Source: Immersiella caudata (Eukaryota; Ascomycota; Sordariomycetes; Sordariales; Lasiosphaeriaceae). From it: DNA of 64,000 bases. Every line of letters begins with the position of its first letter. Positions within the stretch are counted from its first letter, which is position 1. The DNA lies in contig JAULSU010000004.1 of the NCBI GenBank assembly GCA_030512335.1, positions 3,100,001 through 3,164,000 on the forward strand, given 5' to 3'. The translations under genes were made by a program, and so were the position numbers. Below the pieces are notes generated by a model that was not told the origin of the DNA, did not search any database, and was given only the letters and a program-made list of their open reading frames with translations. Shown one piece after another: positions 34,164 to 44,256 of the stretch.

Positions 34164-35001
34164 ATGATCTTCTCGTCCATGGCGGCCCTCTTTGTAGGTA
34201 AGTTTGCCCTTGTGGATCTGCCTCCCGCTTCCCCGTCAACTCTAATTTGACACCGGCATCGCAGGTCTGTCTTCGCCTTTGGCCCACGCCGGTGTTGCGG
34301 TAAACCACTTCAGCCTGGGACCACGTGCCTTGGTACCCATGGCGGCGAACGCACCTCTACGTATCATGGCGCTAGGAGCGTCCATCACATACGGGCAAGG
34401 ATCGTCGGAGGGCAACGGGTATCGTGGACCACTTCTCGAGCAGCTCATCGGCGCCAACAACAATGTTGAGATGGTCGGGTCCCGGCCACACGGCTCGATG
34501 CGAAACAGCCTGGTCGAGGGTTGGCCTGGCTTCCGGATCGAACAAGTGCACGTCAAAGCCAAGGAGTCGGTACCGCAGAACAAGCCGAATTTGATTCTAA
34601 TCAACGTCGGCACCAACGACGCCGTGCAGAACCGCAACGTCAGCACAGCTGGCGAGCGAATGGAGGCCATGATTGAGGACCTGTTTATCATGAGCCCGCG
34701 CACCACGGTCATCCTGAGCACGCTGCTCGTCAACCGGAATCAAGCCACGGAGCGAAATGTCGTCGCTATCAACCAGCAATTTGGCGCCCTGGTGCCTAGG
34801 CTGCAGAGCCGCGACCGGCGCATCATCTTGGTGGATATGCACTCTTCCGATCACGGGCCGTTGGTCTCGGACTTGGTCGACGACACCCATCCCAACGACG
34901 TCGGTTATAGAAAGATGGCGAACATCTGGTACTGGGGAATTAATAACGTCAGTGACCGGGGCTGGTTGCAGTCACCCGAGCCTCTTCGCCGCGGAGCGTA
35001 G
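34164..35001 (+). CDS. Secreted SGNH (GDSL-type) hydrolase
   Basis: Exons 34164-34197 and 34265-35001, giving 256 residues. Splicing joins MIFSSMAALFV to GLSSPLAHAG, producing a clean signal peptide with cleavage after AHA. The esterase/lipase SGNH blocks are visible: block I as MALGASITYGQGSS with nucleophile Ser51 (GAS in place of GDS, a variation common in fungi), block III as NVGTNDAVQN with Asn129, and block V as DDTHPNDVGYRKMA with Asp217 and His220. A Gly in NGYRGPLLEQL is in the block II region. All catalytic residues are present, so the enzyme is probably active and extracellular, on cell-wall esters or lipids. The 67-nt intron has a GTAAGT donor and ATCGCAG acceptor. No neighbouring polysaccharide-degradation gene suggests a specific substrate. 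Confidence 0.9.
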
Positions 35002-35997
35002 AGCGCTCAGGTGAAGGTGTCTGCGGGACATCGCAGCCGGAGCATGCCGTTTGCAGGGTTGTTTTCTGTTTTTCGCATGGCAGAGGAGCATTGGGTATAC
35101 TACATCTACAAATTATTCATTAGACGTGGGTGGGGTTGTCGGAGCTAGAGATGAGGTTGGGGATTGGTTGCATGGCGTTCCAGATTTGGATAAGGGATAA
35201 TGTCTTTGATGAGCATAGTTTAGATACCACGCTTGCGGCGCAGAGTAGCTGGATAGAGCACTGATAACGGGCTTACACCTATCAAGACACGGTTTGAATG
35301 AGGCCGCTTGTACAATGCGCATGGTGTGATTCAAGCGGCCATGTGAATGGATCGAAAATCCGAGCCAGTTTCTTCCAAAATCGAGCATCACTGCGTCGAA
35401 ATGAAAATGTTACAACGGCTTATTTTCTCGGAGGCGACCAAAGCCTTCTGTTGGCCGGTTCCTTATCTTGAAGTTGTTCCTCAAACTCCAATGTAACATC
35501 ACCAAGAGCCAATGGTTTGAATTAGGCAGACCCCAACTGAGCTTTTGTCGGCCTCATCTAAATCTGCAGAGGCTACCTACCTAGCGAGTAGAGATGCCCG
35601 GGCTGTTAACGCCACGTGAAGTACGTTATTTAAGGTGTGGATGGGTAACAGGCGGTGCCCGCTGGCTCCTTCCCAGACCGAGGTGAGTAAGCTGTCTGCT
35701 CCAGGCCCTCAATATCCTCAAGAGCACAAAATCATCTGATGGATGGGTCTTTGCAACCCCAACCGCGACCCACACCTCCATTCCCACTGGCTGGTGGGTC
35801 CATGTCAAAAGCCTCCGTTTCATCATCCAGCTGTCAATTTGATCGAGATGCCTTCAGAGCTAACCCGGCTAATCGGAAAGCCCCGAACCTAATTCGATCG
35901 AGACTGGAGAAATAAGAAATGGCGTGCTCCCAGGTGTCTCGGCGCGTTCCTTGGAGCAACGGTCTTGCTTTCGAGGTTCTTTCATTTATACCCCACA
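35002..35997. other. Intergenic region
   Basis: It separates the SGNH hydrolase from the large secreted protein. No gene supported. It contains CTACCTACCTAGCGAG at about 35573-35588, another instance of the recurring ACCTACCT motif, and a TTTATACC sequence just before the next start. Confidence 0.4.
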
Positions 35998-38900
35998 ATG
36001 CAGCTTCATCACCTGCTGGCGCTATCGGCGCAGATCGGCGCGGTGATCGCTGGCAATGCCGTCGCAAACTCCAGTGTCACGAACGAGGCCTCTTCGGCAG
36101 CCTTCCGCCCCATTTGCGGCGTCAGGGGATACAGGCCTTGGCCATGGCCCATCATCACCTCGAACAAGCTCGCCCACAACACGTTCGCTGGCTGTTCTAA
36201 GCTCTGCGAGCTGGAGCCGGAATGCCAGAGCTTCTCCTTTCAAATTGATACCGGTGGATTGTGCAGCCTGTACGATGAACTCCTGACGCCGTTCTTTGAT
36301 CTTTTCAGCAGCAAAAAGAGCAAGACTCTTTTTTTCGACTTTAGTTGCCCTGTGCCCATCATCCCAGGTCCCAAACTCGTGCCCTACGAAGGGCCCACGC
36401 CGGTTTCCCTGCCTCCGGGTCCTGGTCCGACTGTTACCTTTGCGCCCTTTGTACCGCCAGTCATCGAGCCCGTGGATAGCCCTCCTTTCGTCCCCGAAGG
36501 CCCGCAGTCCAAGCCAGCAGACGATGATGACTTCATTTCGACCTACACCTATACCGAGTATCCTCTCACCCTTTCTCGGGAAGGGACACCGCCTCTCACG
36601 ACTGGCGTGCCGCTCCCGTCGGGCACCGAGTTACCAACGTTGCCCTGTCTCGTGACCCCCGGCTCTCAATCTCCCTTCTTTGTCGTCAACGAGAATTTCA
36701 TTCCGATGGTGAGCCGAACGAATTCTATCGGCCCTCTCCTGCAACCGACGGCGCCGCCTGCTCCTGATGATCCGATTCTTGATCCCTTGAAGTTTAAAGC
36801 TCCCAGCTTTTTCCTAAAGGAGGTCTCTGGAAATACCGGTGTCTTCGATCTTGTGCATGGTGAATCAGGGCAGTTTGTTGCCATGACCAACAACGGTCGT
36901 GTTATTCTCACTGATTCGTCGACTGGCCCGACTATGAGCAACGGCCGCGTCACGTCCATCTTCAACTTTGACTGCAGGGGTGCCATAGCCATTAAGTTTG
37001 GGGGCTCTGACTACATCTGGAGCACCAACGGGGCGTCCTCGTCCATCGAAAAGGGGAAATCGTTGACCTTCAATATGAAAGCCGTTCCCGTCACACCTCC
37101 CGAGATTCAGGCCATGCTCATGGACAAGAGGGCAGTTGAGGAACTCACAGCGAAGCTCTACGCCCGAGCCAACAGACAAGGCCATGAGATGTCCCTCAAA
37201 ACACGCGCGCGTCTCGTCAACGCCGACTCGAGAGCTCCTCAATGCAGAGCTGACCCCCCCGGCCTGGTGTCCAAGACTAAGGCGGGCTTCAAGCAAAATA
37301 CAGGCAACTTCTGCGATGACCTCGACGACTGGTGGGGAATCAGTCCGTTCAGCTTTGATGGGTCCTGCGCGGCGCAGAGTCTCTGCTACGATCAGTGTGA
37401 AGGCTTCAGTTTCACAGGCTGCAATGCCATTTTTGGCACTGCTATGCAGCTGTCGTGCCTGTCAGAATTTGATAGCTGGTGGGAAGTTATTCAAGCTGTG
37501 GCGTGTGCGGCTCAGGCGGCATATTTTACTGGTCTCGCCGCTACCGACGTACGTATTCGACGAAGTCTTTTTGTTGGCTGACTCGGGGATCAGGAGAATT
37601 TTCTATTTGAGGAGAATTCTAGTGAACTCTGTGCTGACATCTACTACAGACAGGCCGAAGGCTCTACTACAAGGCGCAGGAGAATATGTGTTTCTGTTTC
37701 TGCTCCAACCCCCCAGACACTTGCCTGTTCCAAAGCGGTGCATTCTACTGCGCAAATACTAAAGGCACCGATGACAACAACTGCGGCGGTTGTGGGACGC
37801 AGTGCGGCGCCAACTCCAAGTGCCGCTCGGGCAAGTGCGGATGCCCCAGGGATCAGTGTAGCACCACGTGTCTTGACCTTCGCAACAACCCAGGCAACTG
37901 TGGCAAGTGTGGTGTGGCATGCAATCCCAAGTATTGCATCGATGGGAGCTGTTATGTGCCAAAGCCTGAGGAGTGTGCGCCTGATCAGTCGGTATTCAAC
38001 AATAAGTTCGAGGTGTGGAACCCGCAGTGTAAGTGTCCCCCTACCTTGATTAGTTTGCTCTTCTTCCAGCTCTGCGTTCTCGGAAAGCCAGGGAAGAGCC
38101 CAGATCACCGAATCATACCAACTGCCCAGACCAAAAGGAAACCACTGACATATCCAGTTGTAAACTGGACATTCGCCGCGTACCCACCTTCCAGCATGCC
38201 CTCCGACATCCAGTTCAGTGCTGCCAACTATCTATTCCCTGGGGGTTCAATCACATCCCTGTCCATCGGCATGACGAACCTCCCCTCCTCAGGTCGCCAA
38301 GCCGTCGTCACCCAGAAGAAAGTAAAGCTCTGTCCTGGTTTCAAATACGAACTCATCTTTAACCTCGGCTACGTAAACCAAGTTGGCGGATCGTCCATTG
38401 TCAGCGATGCCGATTGCGACGTGCGTTGGCTAACCGGTCCCCCGAGCGGCCCCTTTACCAACGATAACTTCCAGTCGTCAGACAAGTTCACCATCGGTAC
38501 GAGCAACAAAGCTTACCGGACTTTTGGGCCGTGGAGTCTCGCCGTCAAGGAAGGGGATCCGGGAGTCACGAAGATCAAACGCAGCCTGTATATTGACCTG
38601 TCGGCTGTAATTTCGTGTCGCTCGGGCAGCAACGCGAGGTTTGTAATTACTGACATCCAGATGAATCCCGTGGGGTTCACCAAGAGAGAAGAGCACGGTC
38701 GTCTCGGGCTAGAGATGAGAAGTGATGATGCTCCCGAGGGTGACGGGGATGTGCAAGCGACTAGTGGGGATGCTCCTGACCTGAAGCCGCTTGCGCCGGT
38801 ATTTGAAGAGGTAGGCTTGGAAGAGGAGGCGATTCTGCAGGAGAGAAACAACTGGCTTGTAACCTCTAGAGCGGGAGGTGATGAAGAAGTGTCTGATGTG

Positions 38901-39002
38901 AAGGGACCGGAGTTGAAACCTGTTTCACCGGTGTTGGAGGAGCTTGGGTTGCAAGAGGAGTCAGTGGTTATGGGCAGAGGTACTTGGCTTTCGGAGGTTT
39001 AG
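35998..39002 (+). CDS. Large secreted multidomain protein: PAN-like, PLA2-like, Cys-repeat and jelly-roll-like regions
   Basis: Probable exons 35998-37548, 37650-38028 and 38158-39002, giving 924 residues. The second intron (129 nt) is in frame, so a read-through form would have 43 more residues; GTAAGT and CTGACATATCCAG favour splicing. After a signal peptide comes an Apple/PAN-like segment (NTFAGCSKLCELEPECQSFS, CSLYDELL). A Pro-rich linker follows, then a globular region near residues 270-390. A PLA2-like domain (about 440-540) has FDGSCAAQSLCYDQC, then a second Cys block ending LSC, and after the intron GRRLYYKAQENMCFCFC. In this fold the segment after Cys-Ala-x is usually His-Asp; here it is Gln460-Ser461, so catalysis is doubtful. 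Next are two NCGxCGxxC-type repeats (DDNNCGGCGTQCG, NNPGNCGKCGVAC). A domain with no cysteine clusters, perhaps carbohydrate-binding, follows, then a 27-residue tandem repeat at the end. Confidence 0.75.
38778..38990 (+). repeat. Two copies of a 27-codon in-frame repeat
   Basis: Copies at 38778-38858 and 38910-38990, separated by 51 bp, lie at the C-terminus of the large secreted protein. They read DLKPLAPVFEEVGLEEEAIL and ELKPVSPVLEELGLQEESVV at the start and end in NWL and TWL. The copies are diverged at the nucleotide level, so the duplication is not recent. Conservation of the pattern x-LKPxxPVxEExGLxEExx suggests selection on the peptide. Confidence 0.85.
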
Positions 39003-39721
39003 AAGTTGGCTGGAGAATTCATGTTTTTGCATTCGCTCGAGGGCCGGGGATGTATTATTCCCCAATGCAGCCTCCTGATCCATGGTGTTTGTGTTGTTGA
39101 ATAATGTTTGTTATGGCCATGATCTATAAAGAGAAGCAGAGTGTTAATTGATATTGCGCCGCATCAGACCGACGGAGTTGTATTCAAGGCAATGGGCCAA
39201 TGCAAGGCAATTTGCAGAGGCAACCTCAATGAAAGAAACAACAGGACACAGTTCTCTATATTTAGTTCCTCGGTTCAGACCACTAACAGTTCCGGAAATT
39301 AGTTATCCGAGGATTACGGCAGTCCAATGCTACGGTTCTGCGTTTCAACGTAGAGCGCTTGGCACGCAGAGACGAAGAATAGTCATGGGATCACATCACT
39401 TACAAAACAACGCAACTGAAGAAATGTTGTCAGCACATTTTCAAGAAGATGTGTCAACTCAGCACCGATACTCAGAACCCATGAATGCATTTCGTTTCCA
39501 ACCCCATGCCCCTATGCTGTCCGAACACTATCTCACACGATTCTACAAGTTGCCCTTATATGCTGATCTCGAACGAGGGTATCAAGTACATCCCCGTGAC
39601 CGTTCAGTCCAGGTCACCCCGTTGATGCGAAAACGACAGCACTCCCAAATGCGCCCGTACCCAGCCCGCTCAGTTGAACGCCGTAAGACATTTGAAAAAG
39701 TCATGACCGTTATTAGTAGCT
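39003..39721. other. Intergenic region between converging genes
   Basis: An open frame from 39148 to 39783 (first ATG 39229) has no recognisable domain and runs into the last exon of the opposite-strand gene, so it is not annotated. No other gene supported. Confidence 0.35.
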
Positions 39722-40396
39722 TCAGACACACTCCATGGAGACTTCGACAATCTCAATCTCGATATCAAGAGACTCATCACTAGAGACACTTGACTGACTG
39801 GAGACGAGTCAGCATTTCACGTCGCGGATCGCGTGGATATGGAAAACTCACGATAGCCTGCTCCACCCCTTTCCTTTGAGCCGGCGTTGCCTCTCCTCCT
39901 CCACTCTCTCTGCGGCTAGCACATCCGCCAACCATGGCTCCGCTCCGGCCTCCCAAATCCGCCACGCCGCTTCCTGGACCTTTGCGGGGTCGACAAGATC
40001 ATACACCGCCGGGTCGTCACGCCAGAAGAGAAAAATCCTGCCAAACTGATCGTAGATGGCCTGAAGCGTAGGGCTCCCGCACTTGCACGAGACATTTTGA
40101 GTCAGGATAGGGAGCACTGAGTGTGTTTCGGAGCACGTGCTGCACGCCCAGGCTGCTGGGAATGCGTGGGGAATTACGGCGCCGCCACGGCCGTCGATAT
40201 GGTGACACGAGCGACACAGTTCATGGTCGCATGTGCAGGTGGTGGTTTGTGGCTGGGTTTGCGCCAGTGTGGCTTGCTGGCATTGGCAACATTGGCGGTG
40301 AATGGGGCTGAAGGGAGAAGTGGCCTTGATGTAGGACGGCGGTGGTGGAGGCCCCGTAAAAACGATTGGAGGCGTTGCTTGCTGTCGGGAGTCCAT
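39722..40396 (-). CDS. Conserved fungal Cys-rich (probable zinc-ribbon) protein
   Basis: Exons 40396-39852 and 39797-39722, giving 206 residues. A Pro-rich N-terminus (GPPPPPSYIKATSPFSP) precedes pairs of cysteines: CCQC, CTCDHELCRSCHH, WACSTC and VSCKCG, within residues 35-105. The spacing of Cys-x-Cys and Cys-x2-Cys pairs with CDHELC fits a zinc-binding double ribbon of the kind found in many short fungal proteins of unknown role. The second half is helical and acidic (QEAAWRIWEAGAEPWLADVL). The 54-nt intron (GTGAGT donor overlapping a TGA, TGCTGACTC branch, TCTCCAG) adds 24 residues, ending EIEIVEVSMECV. No signal peptide or membrane segment is seen. I cannot assign a function. Confidence 0.72.
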
Positions 40397-43031
40397 CTTG
40401 GTAGTCTGTGTCGTCTGAGCTTGAGAAGGACAGGTTGCACCAAAAGGATTGAAGTTCTGAGGTGGTGTGTTCTGGAAGAAAAGAAGACGTTGAGGCGGTG
40501 GAATTTTGTTGAGGTACGCCCCCTTGGTATTATGCCCCTGGCGTGGAGGCTTGCAAGGTATGGGCCTTGGCGCAGCTATTTAAAACTGGAGTAAGCCGCG
40601 GCGGGGGAATGTCGAGGTTAGCGTGTAAAATCGATACGCGAAGCTGATTCGCGATGCGCGCTGTTACTGCTCGAGGCTGAGTTAAGGCTTATCGGGTCGA
40701 CAAGGGAGATGGAAGGGGTTTATATCAGCGAAGTTGAAGAACTCGGTCCCAGAGCGCCGGAACTCTGAGCTCGACTTTGCAGATAAGAGAGTAGTAAGAC
40801 GGGCTTCCACGGACCCCAGATGGCTAGGATAAGACGGCGGGGTCAGTCAATGTTAGAGAGGATCGGGCGCCGCAGCGGAGCCATTTGAGGCCTTTGGCTT
40901 TAGTACCTGAGCCAGCCGGATTGGTCCCAGCGTTGGGCTCTCCGAAAGCGCTGAGAGGGATTGGATTAGCCTTTCCGTAGCACAGGAATGCCCCAAACAC
41001 GGCGTCGCAGCGAGCAGTTAGCCCCAAAGGAACAGGGCGTGGAGGGCTGTGGTTGGCCTGCGGACTTCCCCTCTGGCCAACCCGGAAGATCGTTGGTCGC
41101 AGCCCCGCACCTAAATCGATGACATGATATTCGCCGAAGCTGGCATAAAGCACAACACAGTCGAGTGAAACGATGACAACATACCTGAGAAGCGCGATGC
41201 ACCTACTTGAACCCAGCCTGAGACAGGAAAGAAGGACCGCAGAGGCTGTGATGCGGCCAAACTGCGAGTGCACACGGCCACACATCGACGTGTCGCCGGC
41301 CCAGAGGGCCGAGGGTAATATATCTCGGGGGTATGCCACCACAGGCACCAACCCCCGCTGTTGAACCACGGTGGTGGCTGTTCATCTGGAGCATTGCCTC
41401 CATCAGGACCGGCCAATGTAGCGAGCGGAAGGAATCCCGGAAGGTGGTCAGCTGGTCAGCTGGCCTTGTTGGATCCCGCGGCTTTGTGAGCCCGAGTGTA
41501 CGTTGACCGAGCTCACCGTGAGCGATCTCCGGGCCTACCCCACTCAGCGGTTGTTGCACCAGAGGTGCTGCCGAAGCGATCTGCCGTTGCCACAAGCGCC
41601 CCGAGCCTCGTCGCAAACAATTAAGTTTGGTGACATCAAGTTGAGTGCAAATGTCGAAGATTTGCCTTGGTGCTTCTGGACGCAGTATCTAAGGATCTCA
41701 CTGCATGTAGAGGTGGATTCGGACGGCTGGGGCCAACCATCTTCGCTTCGGAGACTACCGGTCGCATGGAAGGAGACTGAGCGATTGTCTTGCCGAGGTA
41801 GAGTACCTCAATATTGAGATGCTACTGACAAGCAGCCGTGGGCGCGATCGAGCGCATACAGAATTCGCAATGGCCTACTCGCCGTCGCGCGGCGACGGAG
41901 CCGGCGAAAAAGTTCAGCTTGCCAGGATTGGTGACGAACAGCCCGCAAAACGCGGCTGAGAAACTCTGGGAATTTGCCATCATCCAGGCAAGAGGACAAA
42001 ACACTAAGCACCCTTCATGAACCGAAAGCGAGGCTCCAGTCGACAGGAAAAGAGCAGATGAAGTTTCAGAAGATTGGTGAAGCTGAGGAAGGTTCGAGGC
42101 CCGAGCCGGCTGGGTTGGGCCTGTGTGTGCTGGGCCGTGCTGCTTGAGTTGCCCGCTTGATCCTTCCCCGCCATCTACTCACCAAAAATCCCATATCTTT
42201 TTGGCCATGCAAAGCAGACGGCAAAAAGCATTTTACCATGTTGGTATGGTACAGACCCTAAAAATACGATATCATCGCCCTCCCGTGCTTGAAAGCTGTT
42301 CCGACTGCGGGGTGCAGGAAGCCTCATTGGTGGCAATGCTTGTTTGTGTCTGACCCGCTGCGGCGGCGATCATGGCGCCCCAGGCCAGGCTCTGAAGCAG
42401 GACGACGTCGCAGAATGCCCAGCATCGCCGAGACATCGGGGTTGAGCCTCTCGGGTCAACCTGCCGGACGCTCTCTCTGCCTCCGCTGGGAGCTGCCCGA
42501 GGGCTCAACTCCAAGGTGGCAAGCCCGACATCGATACCATTGTCTCACGTCTTGTCATGGAGAGTGCCTCAGCCCCACATCTCTGTTTGAAGTCGACAAT
42601 GTTTGCCTCAGGAATCCCTGTCGAGCTCGGCAGCAACTGCCCTGATCCAGGTTGTGGATTGCCTTCCAGAGCATCATGGAACATCTAACCTCGAATGCTT
42701 GGTGTGCTTGTTGCTCCTGGCTGTCTTGGCTCTGGTCTTAGCTTCTCGAGACGCCAGGGAAGTTGAAGATAAAAGTCGCCTCCAATTCCCCTTCCATCGT
42801 GAATATCTATCGCCAGCAACTCGCTGGCGAGTTGTTCGCCTTCTCTCCATCTCCCTCACACACACTCTACGTGGTGAGCAAGTCCAAGCCATCTCATTTT
42901 TCGAGCTGGTCTCATCTTTTGTCCAGTACATGCTCTTTCTCTTCATCAGGTCCGGCTGCCCCCTTTTTCAACCTGCCTTACTTTACTCAACACCCCGAAT
43001 ATCTGAGCAGCACCACCTCCCATCATCCAAA
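40397..43031. other. Long intergenic region
   Basis: About 2.6 kb with no supportable gene. Frames at 40824-41369 and 41203-41616 (minus) overlap each other and show no domain. The last 300 bp before 43032 are pyrimidine-rich and probably the leader of the secreted protein gene. Confidence 0.4.
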
Positions 43032-43630
43032 ATGTTGCTCTCCTCCCTCCTCTCCCTCACCACGCTCTTCACCCTCGCCACATCCCTTCCCCTCAACATC
43101 AACCTCGGAGCCTACTCTCCCGCTCTGGTAGTCGGTGATGGCGCTATCGAATTCAAGGGCGAAGAGGCCGCCGCCGAAGGCACCCGTCTAGCCGCCAGCA
43201 CCGTCGCCACCGGTGCCCCCGAGCCAGCCCCGATAGCCGCCCAAAAGGCTGCCTTCGAAGGGCCTATCCTCAACGACAACGTATGACATCACCCTTTCCC
43301 CAGCTCCAGACCAAGGCCACCGCTCATTGACCAAGTAAAACTCCACAGTCCGCCCACCTCCCCATTCCAGGGGAGAGAGAACGCTTCAACCTTCTCGAGC
43401 AACGCGAGTCCGATGTGCCTGTTGCCGTCGCTGGCGATGCGGAGAGAAAGATGAAGCGCGATCTTGCTGGCTTCGACCGCGCGCTGCAGTTCGCCGAGGT
43501 AGCGCTTACCAAGGGGCCTGATATCCAGCTCGGCACTGGCGCTCACGGCGCTGGCGTCGGCATCATCGTCGACAACAATCAGGCAGATGCGGCCGGTGCT
43601 GGCACTGGGGTTGTTGTTATTGGATCTTGA
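43032..43630 (+). CDS. Small secreted protein, conserved in filamentous fungi
   Basis: Exons 43032-43280 and 43349-43630, giving 176 residues. A signal peptide, MLLSSLLSLTTLFTLATSLP, is followed by LNINLGAYSPALVVGDG, an Ala/Glu-rich linker, and a C-terminal part with MKRDLAGFDRALQFAEVALT, PDIQLGTGAHGAGVGIIVDN and a hydrophobic GTGVVVIGS end. There are no cysteines. I recall similar secreted proteins of unknown function with the KRDLxGFxxAL and LGTGxxGxGVGI motifs in other ascomycetes. The dibasic KR before DLAGF could be a Kex2 site, which would release the C-terminal 60 residues; this is inference. The 68-nt intron has a GTATGA donor and CCACAG acceptor and keeps phase. Confidence 0.8.
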
Positions 43631-44256
43631 AGGGGTTGGAACTGCTGGGCAGCTGTGAGAGGTGACACAAAGAAACAAGGCCGGGAGACGCGTGGCAAGG
43701 CGGAACGGAAGTTGTTGGGTGTCTGGAGTTAGGAGTCCGTGTTTAGACAAGGGCGTCAAGGTGGAGTTTTTTTTCTTTTTGTGTGGTTTCACAGGCACTG
43801 GTTTTTATGTCTTGTCTTCTTTCGTCATGGAGTTCCGGTTGCTGTCAATTTGGGAGAGTAGAAAATAAATCACAAATGGCTTCTTTGGAAATCACCGCTG
43901 CCCTCGCAAGTATGTTGTATAGTATATCCTAGACTAATAATCCTGCCACAAGGCCTTGAGCATCCCAATTCGTTCCAAATTGGAAGTAGCCAGACTTTTC
44001 CCAGTCTCAATCCCTCTCTATGTAAGCTTGCTGCAAGCTTTGAGCCCGCAAACGCCTGCCATCCTGAGATGGAACCTCTATAAAAGCAAATGGTATCTGA
44101 CTCTCAAAAGCAACCAACGCCGATATCCATGCATGCCATCGTATACCTAACGTCCCATGATCCCTGGGAGGCAAAGGCAAAATTCCGTATCAGCAAAGCA
44201 GCTGCCATGTCGGCAAAACAGCAAATTCTAGACCGTCATTTCCTAACCGGCCGTAT
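43631..44256. other. Intergenic region between converging genes
   Basis: It holds the 3' flanks of the secreted protein gene and BRF1. No gene supported. Confidence 0.4.

Noticed and set aside
37549..37649. Read-through of exon 1 of the secreted protein to the stop near 37581
   Set aside because: A GTACGT donor and a CTGACATCTACTACAG acceptor restore the PLA2-like cysteine pattern across the junction, so this is an intron.
38029..38069. A 41-nt intron in the secreted protein (acceptor CTTCCAG at 38069)
   Set aside because: It is shorter than the other introns and shifts the frame out of the long downstream domain; the 129-nt intron ending at 38157 keeps it.
39148..39783. Open frame of 211 codons (first ATG at 39229)
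   Set aside because: It begins with TTG, shows no family feature and overlaps the last exon of the opposite-strand gene supported by splice motifs.
40824..41369. 181-codon minus-strand frame
   Set aside because: Overlaps other frames of comparable length, with no domain or codon signature.
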